A DNA stretch of 64,000 bases from Vespa crabro (GCF_910589235.1 NC_060969.1:4657496-4721495); one strand, 5' to 3'; shown: positions 26,069 through 39,045, counted from the stretch's first letter. The notes: generated by a model not told the origin, from the letters alone. Numbers and translations are program-made.

Positions 26069-27660
26069 TATTTTCGATTCATCTTCAAGCGCATTTGATC
26101 AAGATCGCGATGCGTCTATTTCGCTCAAGAGAAAGTTTCGCGCTGTCGACCGAAAGCGATAGTGAAACGTCAGAATGCGACGCGGCCAGATGGAAAAGGA
26201 ATCGCTCGATGAGAACGCCTTATTTTCATTCTCGTCTACTAAAGCAAGTGAATCCGATTCCGATCGTTCCTCTTTTAATCATAAAAACATTACAACAATG
26301 CCGACCAACAACAGCCCAGAGAATGGGATATATATCTTCTAACATTACAAATGGGATTGTTCTTTACATTTCTAACAAACACGAAAGAAAGAAAGAAAGG
26401 AAGAGAAAAATGTTGATTAGAATGAAAGGCAAAGAAAAAAAGAAAGGGGAGGAGGGGGAAAAAAAACTCGAACTATAAAGAAAGGAGTGAGTTTGAGCGT
26501 CCTTCCGTGACGAAGTCTCCTCGAAGGAGTCACGATATTTTCAAACCACGTATCACATAGTTAGGGGGACGAAGGGAAGATTGTAAGTAAGGGCTGCTGT
26601 TGCTGGTGGTGGTATCATGTTTCCGTTATTCCATTTTACGGAAGGTGCCAGTCTAATCGCCAAAAATAGATCGAATTCGCGGGAATCGTAAGTAAGAACC
26701 GATAGGGCACGAAACCTTTTGGTCTCTCCTCGAGCTTCGGGGTAGCCTCTAGACTATCGATCGGAATATATTCACGTTCTAACGCCTACTCTAATTCTCT
26801 TCGTTCTTTTCTTTCTTTCTTTCTTTTTTTTTTTTTTTTTAACTTTAATAAAAATTCGTGTTCAACCTGGAATATCAATCTCCATTGAATTGATATTATC
26901 AATAAATATTAAATGGACTAAATAATTACTTCGGCTATTAATAAATATGATTGTTAATTAAAATTTGATGTACGATTAATTTAATTGTACGTTTACGAAT
27001 ATGAAGAAGGCCCGGTGCTTTCCTCCCCCTCCCCCGTTCCCTCCCCTTAATTCCTCCTTCCTCTCCTTCCCTCTCCTTTTGTAAGCTTATGTAAATAAAT
27101 GGAAAGAATACAAACGTAGTACACGACGTAAAAGTAGGTTTCTTCCCCTCGCGTAAACGGCAAGAAGAAACAGCGTGTAATTGAAAGAATACATCGTCGA
27201 TGTTTCCTTTCGCTAATTGCTTCGTTAATTTAATAGCGAAGACCGGGAAGAAGACGGATGGTAAGTATTCATTCTCAAAAATGCCGCGCGATATTTGCTA
27301 ATCGTCGAGAGAGAGAGAGAGAGGACGGCACGATATTATAATCGTTGTATACAGGAAATTAACTTGGCCTTGTCTTATCTTGCATTCTGATGACTACATC
27401 GGTATACGACTAGACTGAGAAAGAGAAAGAAAGAGAGTGAGAGATAGAAACTCAAGTTTGTCCAACGCTAGCGTTAATTAAGTATGTCCGAGCGTGGAGT
27501 GCACGAAGGAAAGGTTTCAAGGACTCGCCTTTACGAATATGGAACGTTCGACGGGTGTAGAATGGTCGTTCTTATGAAACGCATCGGTGATCGCTTAAAG
27601 TGCGAACCAGTAGTAGTATGTAGTTAGTATTTATATGTCTACTAATAGTAGTTTAGTTTA

Positions 27661-27663
<3 letters not shown>

Positions 27664-27721
<58 letters not shown>
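27664..27721. repeat. (TC)n microsatellite
   Basis: About 57 bp of perfect TC, roughly 250 bp downstream (in the gene's sense) of the exon 3 donor. In the sense direction it is a GA tract. Confidence 0.97.
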
Positions 27722-27724
<3 letters not shown>

Positions 27725-27971
27725 GTTCGCCAAATGTAAGAAAAATATTCAATTAAATTTGAATAAATTGCGCTCGAACGTTCTTGCCATGTTCAAAAAC
27801 GACACGGATCTCAAATATGTTAGATTTGATGGAGAAAATTCGTCGCGATATTTCATAAGAAAAGAAAAAATATATATATACATATGTTTGAGAGTCATAA
27901 AAAAATACAAACAGGAATAACAAGAAAAAAAAGAAATAACGATGGAAAAGTAAGAAAGCTTAGGTACTTAC

Positions 27972-28117
27972 AAGGCGGCGCTTGGGTTTGATGAGCGGTC
28001 GATTCTGGCCGTTCATCTTGTAGTAAAGTCCACAAGCATTGCAGAGGTAATGTCCTGTACCGTCTCGTCTCCACAGAGGCGTCGAAGTCGCACCGCAATT
28101 AACGCACTCACGACCCT
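27972..28117 (-). CDS. grn: grain/GATA transcription factor, coding exon 3 (N-terminal GATA zinc finger)
   Basis: The 146-nt exon encodes residues 510-558, beginning EGRECVNCGATSTPLWRRDG and ending PLIKPKRRL. It contains a complete GATA-type zinc finger with Zn-binding cysteines 514, 517, 535 and 538 (C-X2-C-X17-C-X2-C) and the family signatures TPLWRRDGTGHYLCNACGLYYKMNG and NRPLIKPKRR, given here as adjoining segments. In GATA factors this finger modulates binding and docks FOG/U-shaped cofactors, while the second finger gives the main DNA binding. The acceptor is ACGTAG|AGGGTC with a weak pyrimidine tract; the donor is CTT|GTAAGT, a strong consensus, with the intron starting at 27971 in phase 0. 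A one-finger exon followed by an intron before the second finger matches the known GATA gene structure. Simple ATG-to-stop reading uses a different frame here and misses the exon. Confidence 0.95.
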
Positions 28118-28512
28118 CTACGTATGCGCGCACGCGTTCATTTTCATCCCGAGGTTGGATGGGGGAGGGACAAAAGAAAAATCAAATTAGTACCTTATCC
28201 TCCTTCCTGATACATCGACGATAACAACTAAATTATATACACAGAAATAATATCTATACGCAGAAACTATGATCGTAGATGATCGTTCGATCAACGTGAT
28301 TCATACGAATAACAATATTTCTGATCGTTGTTTCGTTTTATTTCGAACGATCAGATACGATCGAAAAAGCATTGGATTCGTGCATGAATTCTCTTGAGAA
28401 AGATTTTTAGAAAAAGACGAAACAAGAGAAGAAAAGAGAGAGTAAGACAGAGAAAAAGAAACATTTGCAAAAGGTATATTCCGTTGTAAAGAATTTATGC
28501 ACTTTAGAGAAA

Positions 28513-28563
<51 letters not shown>

Positions 28564-31193
28564 TATAGAAGATAGTTCATGCAATTTGCAAAACATTTGA
28601 TATCATGCAATTATCAGAGCAGAAGCATAGTCATATTTTGAAAGCACGGATGATTTGTTGGAGATTAATTATATGTCGAGAGATTTCTCGTTTTAATTAA
28701 GGATAGAGATAAAAGGTATTAGAAAAAAGTATTTAGACATACTACATAGACGAAGAATTATATAAAAGAGAGAAAAGAAGAAAAAAATATAGAGAGGGTC
28801 GTGCAACCGCGTGTTCCTCCCCGTCCGTCTTGGACGTTAATAATAACTTTTGTTTTTTTTCTTATAAAGGAAATCAGGATATAACGAAGAGGAGTATTGG
28901 AAAAGTGTGTAAACGAACGGACGAACGAACGGTCGGTGACTCCTTCGAATTCAGCAATTTCTTCGAATGATGTTGTTCCGCCTAATTAGATCATCTGGCG
29001 ATGATGCTCGTAGAGAGAGTACGTCATCAATTTCATGACTTCATAAGAATCGATCGCACAAATAAAGATCTTCTTCTGTCTTATTTAACCGGATCGCTAA
29101 CGTCATAACCGGCTTTAACGCGTTCCTAATTGCCCTTCGGATTGGATAAGTTCGATTCGGAAACTAATTGGAAGGACCGCGAGGCGGTAGGGCAGGGCAA
29201 GGCAACCTTATATGCTGCAAACTCGCTTAATTCGATTTCGGTTTTATCGTCGAGAACAGATATTCGAGGGTGATAACGAGCTACGATTATCATCCTTTTC
29301 TCATCATCGAAAGCCGGATTTTTCCTTACGATTATGATCGAAAAGTAATTCAAAGCAGAGCCTACGTTATTACTTTTACGTCCTCCCTCGCCACGTCTTT
29401 CTCAAGAGAAAAGATTCGAAAGAAGAAAAAAAAAAAAAAACAAAAAAAAGAAAAAAATAATAAAAGAAAAAAAAAGAAAAGAAAAATTCGAGAAAAAAAA
29501 GAATATCGCTTTTCAAACGAACGGAATGAAAAAAAAAAATACGATTTCGTAAATCTCATCCGTGCGTTGGTCGCGTGTCACAGTACATAAATATAATCAA
29601 CCGTCGCGATCTTTCCAATTAATTCGCCAGTGACGTTTATTAGAGCTCCTCCTCTACTTCTCTCGATTCCAAGTTTTTCCGCGATCGAGTTGGTATATCC
29701 AATCCGTATCCTCCTCCTTCTACTTCTTTTTCTTCTTTCACTTCTTCTTTTTCTTCTTCTTCTTCTACTTCTTCTTCTTCTTTTCTTAGCGACGACTTTC
29801 GAGGCTGCCTGCGGCAACGAAGTCGAGCCGTGTGTGCATGTGTCGTAAGTCGATTTAATTAGCGGGCTTCCACGGCGCGAAGTCGAACCATTGTTCCCGG
29901 AATTAGGATTTTTACCACGCCGTCGGTAGAGACCGGCTATTACCGCAATCAGCGTATCCGGCATTTTTCAGCCGTCTCATTCTCATTACTCCCCTTCTTC
30001 TCTCTTTCTCTCTCTCTCTCTTTCTCTCGGTCTCTCGGTCGCTCGCTGGCTCTCCCTCCTTCTTTCTCTTAGCATTCACCAACGCATTTATTTCGTTTTC
30101 CTTGAGTATTGTCGAGGGGTTGGAGAAGTCTCCGACAAACAACGCATCGAAATAATAAAGAGAAAAGGTAAGTAAGTAAGTATGTATGTATATAAATGCG
30201 CGTTGAAAATTCAGCGACGCTTGACCGTCTGCCAGTTACCGTTCACATTATGATCGAACGAAAAAAAGATGGTGAAACGAAAATAAAATGAACGAAAAAA
30301 ATAAAAAAAAAAAAAAAAAAAAAAAAAGAACAACAGACAAACGAAAGACGCGAGTGTCGTTGAGAGCCCATGAAGACGACTCTTCGAGAGGGGGAGATTG
30401 CTGTGACAGAACAAAAAAAAAAAAAAATAGAGAGAAGAAAAACAAAACCAAAAACGTAGCGATAGCCACACCACATCGAAAAAAATCTGTGCTCGCTCGC
30501 GCGTGTTCGTTCCTTTTTTTTCTTTTCTTTTTTTTTCTTTTTTTCTTTTTCCTCTTTTCCGATACAACCCCCGTGTAGATATATAATAAGTATGCGGCGG
30601 ATGAGGGTGTTCACATATGTGTGTGTTTACGTGTCACACGTTGAAAACCAGTGGTATCGTGGGTGGTGCTCTTCGACGATTACGCTTGTTCGCTTGGTGT
30701 GTGCCACTCAAAAAACAAATCGGTGAATTACGGACAAAATACAAAAACAGTTGTGTGTATCACTGCGTCTCTCCCTCTCCCGGCGATATTGCCGGTTCTT
30801 GACGAAATAAAAAAGGAAAAGAGAAGTTAAAGAAAGAAGAAGGAAACTCAAATGCTTACGCGTAAAGAAAGGATAAATAAAAGAGCGAATAAGATGACCG
30901 CCACCAAAAGCAAGTCAAACCGTAAAGACAAAACGAATAACAAAAAAAAAAAAAAAAAAATAAAAAAAAAAAAAGAAAAAAGAAAAGAAAAGAAAAAGAA
31001 AAGTCAAACCAAAGCACAAACAAAGACCCTCCTTCCTAGCGGTAAATCGACAAAGACGATAATGTTCTAGGGAAGAGGGTTCGGGGTTAAATTAAAAATA
31101 TTGTTAATAGAAAAGAAAAGAAAAGAAAAGAAAAAAAAGAAAAGAGAAGAAAAGAACAGAAGAGAAAAGGCGCGGGCAAGGCGTGCCGCTTAC
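28118..31193 (-). other. grain intron 2
   Basis: This 3.1-kb intron is bounded by GTAAGC (31193 downward) and GTAG (down to 28118). It contains a (TA)n run at 28514-28561, A-rich and T-rich low-complexity stretches at 29424-29540, 30296-30430, 30512-30552 and 30940-31020, and CTT-type triplets at 29715-29785. I see no gene in it. Confidence 0.8.
28514..28561. repeat. (AT)n microsatellite
   Basis: Perfect alternating AT in intron 2. Confidence 0.96.
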
Positions 31194-31425
31194 CGGCGGA
31201 CGTCCTCGACTTGTTCCTGGGCTTTTGCTGATGATGCTGATGCGCGCCGGGTGAGCCCGGATTGTTGGCGTGCGCGTTGCTCGCGTGAGCCGAAAGGAGC
31301 TTCGAATCGGCAGGGCTCACGACGCCGGGGACACCGGAATTGGCGTTACCGGCGCCGTGATGCGCCGCCGCGGCAAAAAGAGCGCCGACCGTCGTGCCGG
31401 AGTTGCCGTTGTTGTTGTTGTTGTT

Positions 31426-31457
<32 letters not shown>

Positions 31458-32531
31458 GCGGATTGTGGGACGACGCGGAGGACGACGAGGAGGAGGACGT
31501 GGCCGTGCCGCCGGAGCCGCCGCCTCCCCCAGCACCCCCACCACCACTCAAATGATGATGATGATGATGGTGATGGTGGTGGGCAGCATTGGGGTACTGC
31601 AAATGTTGATACATGTTGTAGGCACTCGTCGCCGGGTCATATTGGGCCGAGGCCGAGGCTGCTGCCACGTGGTGACTGTTGGAGACGGCGGCTGCGGCGA
31701 CCGCGGCTGCCGCAGCGGCCGCAGCGGCGGCGGCATAGCTGTCCCTGCCGCAGGGCGAGCTGCTGCCCCCGGTGTTGCTCTGATACGCGTCCTGCTGCTG
31801 CTGCTGCGCCTGCTGTTGCTGCTGTTGACCACCGTTCGCTTGCTGGCTGCTCCCCGATTGGTTATTACCTTCGCGTTGTTTCACCTGTCCCGAACTGGCC
31901 GCCGAGTTGTTGCTGCTACCTCCGTTGTTCCCCGCGTTTCCACCGTGCTGCTGATGAGGCGGCGAAGGTGCCCCGTGATGATGTCCCAACATCACCGTAG
32001 GTTTCACGTCGCAATTGCCCGCACCGCTAGCTCCCAACGCGTCTTGATGATGCATAAACGCACCCATCACCGCTGCATGTGCCACAGCTGCTTGATACTC
32101 GCTGCTACCACCACCTCCTAATCCGGATAAAGAGTTCGCTGCGCTTCCGTTGTTATTGCCATTGCTCCCGCTCCCACTGTTGTTCGTCGTATTGTTGTTC
32201 GAGCTAGAAGTCGTACTCGCCGTTATACTGTCCGGCGTGGCGTCCTTTGGTGGCGTTGGGGGAAACGAGAAAAGATGGTGCGCTCCACCACCTGCCCCGT
32301 GACTCGATAAACTCCCCGTGGTGGGTGGTAGAGAGGAACCCAATGGACTCTGCGGCTTGTCGTCGCTCACTGTTCCACCGGTCGATGCCGTTGTCGTTGG
32401 AAAACCCCATGGCGTTTTAGACGTGTCCGCCCCGCTCCCGGATAACCAGGGATGTAGTACAGAACTGTGAAAATGTGGCCGACAGACTTGGCTCACCGGA
32501 CCGCTCGTCACGCCGCTGCTCGACATTCTCG
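31194..32531 (-). CDS. grn: grain/GATA2-3-type transcription factor, coding exon 2 (transactivation region)
   Basis: This 1338-nt exon encodes about residues 64-509. Its acceptor is GTTGTTACAG|CGAGAATG and its donor is GCCG|GTAAGC. Conserved blocks appear in order: VTSGPVSQVCRPHFH (about 71-85), HPWL (90-93), TPWGFPT (103-109), LFSFPPTPPKDATPD (150-164), an YQAAVAHAAVMGAFMHH helix-like stretch (209-225) and KPRNKSRTSA (500-509), which leads straight into the zinc finger. These correspond to the pre-finger blocks of vertebrate GATA2/3 and Drosophila Grain. Between them lie homopolymer runs: Q6-A-Q5, A11-V-A4, H10, G-rich, S-rich and N16. The frame is open across the whole exon. The opposite strand is also open over long stretches, which is a side effect of GC-rich triplet repeats. 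Role: disordered transactivation and cofactor-binding region. Confidence 0.92.
31408..31455 (-). repeat. poly-asparagine codon run in exon 2
   Basis: Sixteen consecutive Asn codons (residues 423-438), 15 AAC and one AAT. The near-pure codon run suggests recent slippage growth. Confidence 0.95.
31552..31581 (-). repeat. poly-histidine codon run in exon 2
   Basis: Ten His codons (residues 381-390), a CAC/CAT mix. Histidine runs are common in developmental transcription factors and can favour nuclear speckle localisation. Confidence 0.95.
31687..31734 (-). repeat. poly-alanine run in exon 2
   Basis: A11-V-A4 at about residues 330-345 with mixed GCN codons, so it looks maintained rather than freshly expanded. 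Confidence 0.93.
31792..31827 (-). repeat. poly-glutamine run in exon 2
   Basis: Q6-A-Q5 encoded by mixed CAG and CAA codons at about residues 299-310. Confidence 0.93.
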
Positions 32532-35003
32532 CTGTAACAACGAATGGTGCAACCGTTAGGCTCTTCAACGAAACGAACGAGAGTCAGAATTTAGATGGAT
32601 AAAGATGGAAGGAGAAAGAAAGAGAGAAAATAATAGATCGTCTGGAAATGAAAAGCCGAAACGGAACGATCGGTGATAATCCGTAATATAGAAAGGGAGA
32701 AAGAAATAAGATAGTTGATTCGTACGTGCGCTGAATGATCGAGTTTTACGCCGATCGTAAAAGTACCTAATTGCAAGAGACGTCTTAATTAAGTGCGAGG
32801 CCCGCTTGCTGCTGTTATTACGGGGGTCTCTTCCCTCTCTCTCTCTTCTTATAGAAAGCCAAGTTATACGTGGCGTCGCGTCTCGCCTTATATGCGATAA
32901 AGCTCTATGCGAGTCGCGGCTCGCTCGCGTAATTAGCTCTTCATTAGCAACCGCTTCGTCGCGGGAGGAAGCCAACGAACGACAAAGACAACCACGACGA
33001 CGACGACGACGACGATTCTTCGTCGATGCTACCAACTCTACTCTTACTATGGCCTTTCTCTCTTTCTCTCTTACTACGAACAGGAATTTTATTAGTTGGT
33101 ATAGTAGTTGGAGTATATAATACACTTTCAGAACAGAAAGATAGAGAGAGGGAGAGAGGGGAAGAAAAAAGAGACTTCTCTCCTGTATCTTATCTTATTA
33201 TCATCGAAGAGACTCGCGTTTTATCTTGTACTTAGCGATCGGTGATACCTTCACGACCTAACACGAATTCTCTGTGTAGTTGTTGTCTAGTACGTCAGGT
33301 GTGATCTATCGATATTGCGTTTAACTAAGTATGTTCACGTATGTATGCCTTTTATAGTGTCTCTTACTGTTATATCCTATAATATATTTAACTTTTACTT
33401 AACTTTCCTATATTACCATGTTCGATCATTCTTATTAATGGATCGTACAAAGTAATTACCAATGTCAACTATTCTCAGCCACCCTATAAATATTCATATT
33501 TTCATACGGCATGAACAGTAACGAAGAACATGTGTCATACAAAAAGCATGCTATTTAAGAAAGAAAAAAGAAATCCATTCAGTTTTGTCACGATAGATTT
33601 CCATCCCCGATAGAAAAGTCATTAACACCCCTCTCACGTGTGCTCGGTCGAATTCATCGTGAAGGGAGGAAATTCGAAAGGTAGAAGTCAGGATGCTCGC
33701 ACGAAAGCTTCGCGTGCATACATTCCCTACGTGCTTACGGCGGATGAAGTTGGCCGACGAAGCATACGATCGATATATCGAGTGGAACTTGCCGGTACTG
33801 CTCCGCCACCTTCACGGCATACGCTGATAACGCGAGACTGTTTTGCCAAGCTCCGTTCCCAACTACTACTACTCCTCCGCCTCTTTCTCTCTCTCTCTCT
33901 CTCTCTCTTCGATGCCCTCGATTCCCATTGAATTATAGGCATTAATTTAAGCTTTAAGCCCTCCACCATGGTGCTACCGTCTATTCCCTGCCGATTTATC
34001 GTGTCTCCATAATGCCATTACGATTTTCGTCATTTGTGTGTATTTCAAAGGAAAAAAGAAAGAAAGAAAGAAAGAAAAAAGATATCAAAAAAAATCTTCT
34101 TTCTCTCTATTATTATCTTTTCTTGAAATTTCAAATGATTCATCATCAATCGAACGAAGAGGACAATTTTCGTCTACTAGAACAGTCGCGTAGTAGCTCT
34201 GATCCGAACGCAAGGAGAAATTACAGATGCAACGTTGCGATGCATCAAAGAGGCAACGGCAGTAAAGGGGGAAACGAGCGGCAGCTGCAGCGTCGTGCAA
34301 TTAATCGGAGCCCAGCGATGTACCGCTTGTAATTGGATCTACTGCATTATAGCAGCGGTGAACGAGGATGAAAAGTAAACAGGCTATAGGACTCACTCTC
34401 CAAAATATTAATCGCGAACGATAACTTTTGCAGCTGCAACCTGCTCCTCTACTCCTCTCTCTCTCTCTCCCTCTCTCTCTCTCTCACGCTCTCGCTCTCG
34501 CACTGCTGGTGGTGTTCATCGGACATCGAATACATCGGAAAAACATGCTATCTCTACGGGTAACGCTTAATTGATTCGCTAATCGTGAAATTTCCAACAA
34601 GTAGGTACCTACATCCTAGTATGTATAGCAAAATCCATGAAATTCGTTCGATTATGCGAGCCTCGGTTGTCCGAACGCCGTGCACACACAGTGGGTCAAC
34701 GATTTACGATGAGGACGAGTTCGTTGGCCTTTCCTTCCTTTTCAGCGAAAAAACGCGTCGACGGGGAAGAGTGCGAAAAGAAGGATGAGGCAGAAAGAGG
34801 AAGAAGGAGGAGGAGGAGGAAGAGGAGGTGGGGGCGGGGAGGGGAGGGAGATGGAGACAGAGAAAAAGAAGGAGATAGGAGGAGGTGGCGCGAAAAATGA
34901 GCAGACAGAGGGAGCAGTTCGCACTCTCGACGCAATAAAAACTTCCATACCGAGCGATATTTATCGCTCTATACCGCTCCGCCCTTCTCCCTCCATTCCA
35001 CCC

Positions 35004-35055
<52 letters not shown>

Positions 35056-37257
35056 GTCGCTCCTTCATGCCACGAACCTTTTTACGGCGTTTCACGAAAC
35101 TTTTTTGACCATCCTCCCCTTATTTCTTTCATTCTTTCTTTCTTGCTTTCTTTCTCTTTCCACCGCAAATATAACTCTCGACCCGTTATCTCGACGATAT
35201 TTTCGTCGACTCGGTTCGATTTAACCCCCACTCCCCCCCCCTCCGCCCTTTAGCCGCCGATCCATCCAAAGATGGCCACCGATGGGGTGGTAAACTCGGC
35301 CGAGTAAGCGATCGAATGACATTACCTAGATCTGTTTTCACAAAATTCGAAATGCAAAGCTTCATTTATTTTCATTTAAACAATATAATATATATATATA
35401 TATATAGATAAGAAATGATCTCTCGCGTCTGGTATCTCTAGAGATCTTCTCTAAAAAGATCTTTTCTTAAAGTAAGAAAGTAATTAGGAATCATCGATCA
35501 ACGTTTAATCATAGACGTGTCGTCGCGAGGAGTGTGATAAAATCCATGTGGGAAAAAGTTGGCATCGTGCGCCGGCAATAAACGTCGTCTAGGTAAGTAA
35601 TAGTACCTACAACCTTACTTACTACATATGCCTGTGTGAAAACGAAAGAGAAATAGAGAAATGATCTATGAGAAAAAAGAGAGAGGGAACGAACCGTCCG
35701 AGAGAACTAGTCTCGTTTAGGTAACACGAAGACTCGAAGAAATTTCCTTTGGTGTTGATTCTCAACAACATTATGATGGAAACGGGTCGTCGATCGAATA
35801 TGGCGCCGCTTTTCCACTGCGACCGCTTTGAACGAGCACCTTTTTTTCTCTTTGCCTCTCTTGTTTCTCTCTTTCTCTTTCTCTTTCACTTGATAAAATG
35901 TTCGCATTGCTAGTTAATAAAAAGCCACGTACGCGAGAAGCTCGCGATCGTTGTGAAATCGATTGAAAACAATTCGTCGTCGTTGACGTCTCGTTCCTAT
36001 CATTTTCTTATACTACTCAATATTGACGGCAGTCAAATATTATCGTTGACCGAACGCGTACATAAGCGATGTCCAGCAACGCCGGAGCTGCGAGCGATTC
36101 GATCCGACGATTTCTGGATAATAACTAGGCGGTTATAACGCGCCACGGAAACGGCCGTCGCGAGTATAGTCCGGCCATGAATATTCATGAAAAATCCATG
36201 GATATAATCGGCCCGCCGTGGAAACTGTGTGTGAGCTCGGACGCGCGCGCGAACGAGCGGGCTCGTACCATGGAAATCAAGATGGCGTCGAACGAACGTG
36301 GGGCATCACTTATACGCGGATTTTTTCCTCTCTTTCTCTCTCTTTCTCTCATTTTTTCGTGTTTTTTTTTTCCCTCTTTTTGTATTGTGGCAATCGGTTT
36401 TTTATGCAGCTTTGAAATAGCATACCCCCCGTTCGATGTGTTCGCTCCGAAATTTAATGGGAGAACGATTTTACGATTTTCATTGGTTATACGCAGTACC
36501 CTAGCACAATACCCGCTCGAATATGAAATCGGTTTACGATCGTACGATTGATAACTGCAACAAAAAATAGTAAAAAAAAAAAAAAAACAAAAAAAACAAA
36601 AAAAAAAGAAAAAAAAAGAAAAAAAAGTAAAAAAAAAAAAAGAAAAAAAAAAAATAAAGAAAAGAATAATAAAAATTATGGTGCATCGCTTCGTGCCGAT
36701 GTTTCCCGACGTTCAACCTTTTTCACTCCCTTTTTTTTTTCGCTAACCACGCCCATGAAGAACGCAGACTCTCTCTCTCTTTCTGTTTCACAGTTCATGT
36801 TATATGCCGAGAACCGTGGCAGCGGATAACGAATAAGTAACGCACGCGAGCATTGCAAAAAAAGAGGACGGTCTGTGGCGTCGACGGCAACGCCGTCATC
36901 ACGGCGTCAGAGAATCGCAAAGGCAGCAAACAACACCAAAGCTTGGGCTACGTGATTCCCTCTCTTTCTCTCTCTTTATCCATCTATCTCTCTCTTTCTC
37001 GTTTAAACCACGTACCTATATGTATACCGATTTCGAATCGGCATGATAATTAAACGCAGATTTCACTTTGTTCTTAATTACGATCGGCTCGCCTTTCGAC
37101 TTATATTACCTTTCTTTTATATACTATACTATAAAATAAATTCACAATTATTTTCAGAATATATAAAATATTTCAACGTGACCGACGTGACGTACATTTC
37201 GAAAAATAAAGAAAAAGAAAAAAGTAGAGAAAAAAAAGAATTGAATAAATTCTAGGC

Positions 37258-37263
<6 letters not shown>

Positions 37264-37320
<57 letters not shown>
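37264..37320. repeat. (TA)n microsatellite
   Basis: About 57 bp of perfect alternating AT in intron 1. Confidence 0.97.
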
Positions 37321-37323
<3 letters not shown>

Positions 37324-38591
37324 TGTCCCTTTGTTTATGAACTCTTCTTCCCTTAATCTTTTCTACAATAGGAGAGAAACACGTTTAGATGTTACTATTA
37401 TCATAACTAGAAGAGAAAGAGATTTCACGAATGAGTCGTCGTAATATACCTGGCTGAAAATAATCCACTTGCACTCTTGGCACAAAGCAAGTACTTATAC
37501 GCAGGACAAACGAATACGTTCGAATGTGTTTTCTGTGCCATTTAAAAGCACATGCTGAAAACTGCTCGAGAAAGAGAGTACGTGCTCGTCCTATGAATGA
37601 TACTACAGCCGAGTCAGTGTATATCTCCATTTGGTCAGCATCCGACATCAAAGCGACCAGTACTCCAAATAATTAGCCGCCTCGAGCGAGCGTGTTCGAG
37701 CGTAAAGCAGAGCAAGAGAGAGCGAGAGAGAGAAAGAGAGAGAGGACCGCGGACTTTTGTTGAAGGCGTCGAGAACGAGCTCAAAGGGTCGAGAGGATTC
37801 AAAGCCGACATCGTACTGAAAGGACGATTCGTGCTTTTTCGTACTGGTGTATAGATACATGTGCATATATATGTATATATGTATGTATGTATACATCTAT
37901 GTATATTCGTGTATATACCGACGGCTCGTTTTCCCGACCATTTGCTTTTCGACACCTCTCCTCCTCTTCTTCTTCCTACCAACCAACCAACCAGCTTAAC
38001 CTTCTCCTCCTCCTCCTCTTCTTCCACCTCATCCTCCTCCTCCTCTTTTCGCGATAAGCAAAGTAATTCGTGCTATGAGTTTGCGAGGAATGAAAATCTT
38101 TTAAAAGGATAGCTAACTCGGAATGAGATAACGAACAAATTCGCGAGCAAACTCGTGTTTTTCCTGAAGTCTTTTCTTCTCGTTCGACTCAAAGGATGTA
38201 GAAAAAAAAAAAAGAAAAAAAAATAAAAAGAGGAAAAAGAAGAAAAAAGGGAAGATCTAAAAATAAGAATGCAACGCGGAAGAGAATTTTCTATCGAACT
38301 TTGTATGATGGTACTTAGACGCGTACCAGTTATCCTCGTAAAAATATAAAAAAAAATCAAATGTGCAGGAAGCACGAAAATATACCTCGAGAAAATAACG
38401 TCTCATTTTCTGAAGGCACCCGTACCCTCGGAGCAATAACTGCGGCAGCGTTCAACGACGATAATAATACTGCAATTTCGTGCTGAAAAATATGCGTCTT
38501 CTCGTATGATTTGAAATGCCTTTCAGAAAAATTCTCTATCGAACGTTCATGTAGGAAGATCTAGAACTGTGCGAAAAGAATTTCTGAAAAG

Positions 38592-38597
<6 letters not shown>

Positions 38598-38638
<41 letters not shown>
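38598..38638. repeat. (GA)n microsatellite
   Basis: GA tract; a second one lies at 38879-38914. Confidence 0.95.
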
Positions 38639-38642
<4 letters not shown>

Positions 38643-38875
38643 AAGAGGGAAAGAGAAAGAACCTACTGTGTTGCTCCCGTGGCACGGAAGAAAACGAAGA
38701 GGGCCAATAAAAAATGAAGTAAGCAGGCAAACAAAAAAGGACAAAAAAAGAAATAAAAGAAGTAGAAGGAAGGCGGTTTTCAAGGAGGACCGAGATTGAT
38801 CGTGGTGAAATTGCATCGCGAGCTGCACATCTGCCAGCGCACAAAACTCGCGAAAGTGAGAGAGAAAGAAGAGAG

Positions 38876-38878
<3 letters not shown>

Positions 38879-38914
<36 letters not shown>
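38879..38914. repeat. (GA)n microsatellite
   Basis: GA tract 45 bp before an AAGATGGCGCCG motif. Confidence 0.95.
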
Positions 38915-38916
<2 letters not shown>

Positions 38917-39045
38917 GAAAGAGGCTCCGCCTTCGGTTGGCGTGTGCATTTGCGCAAGATGGCGCCGTTCGGACGGCCGGTTGCACACGTTTTGCAGCAG
39001 CAGCAGCAGCAAGAAGCAGCAGCAAACAGAAACACAGAGGAACTA

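Larger units (their letters stand above)
1..27971 (-). other. grain intron 3, incomplete at the window edge
   Basis: The intron begins at 27971 with GTAAGT. I looked on the minus strand for the second GATA finger (a CANC...LWRRN...CNACGLYYKLH type pattern) down to coordinate 1 and found no candidate, so the acceptor lies outside. The span is filled with microsatellites, poly-purine and poly-pyrimidine tracts and AT-rich DNA, separated by less repetitive islands (about 2400-2560, 5330-5560, 10200-10540, 12290-12610, 16560-17000, 18840-19190). No second gene is recognised on either strand. Confidence 0.65.

Noticed and set aside
27895..28098. Minus-strand ATG frame beginning MRCDFDASVETRRY
   Set aside because: It is an out-of-frame reading of the zinc-finger exon; the true frame gives a complete GATA finger.
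31101..32121. Plus-strand frames of about 280-300 codons opposite grain exon 2
   Set aside because: Their composition (R/C/V-rich runs) mirrors the triplet repeats of the real minus-strand exon, which carries the conserved GATA blocks.
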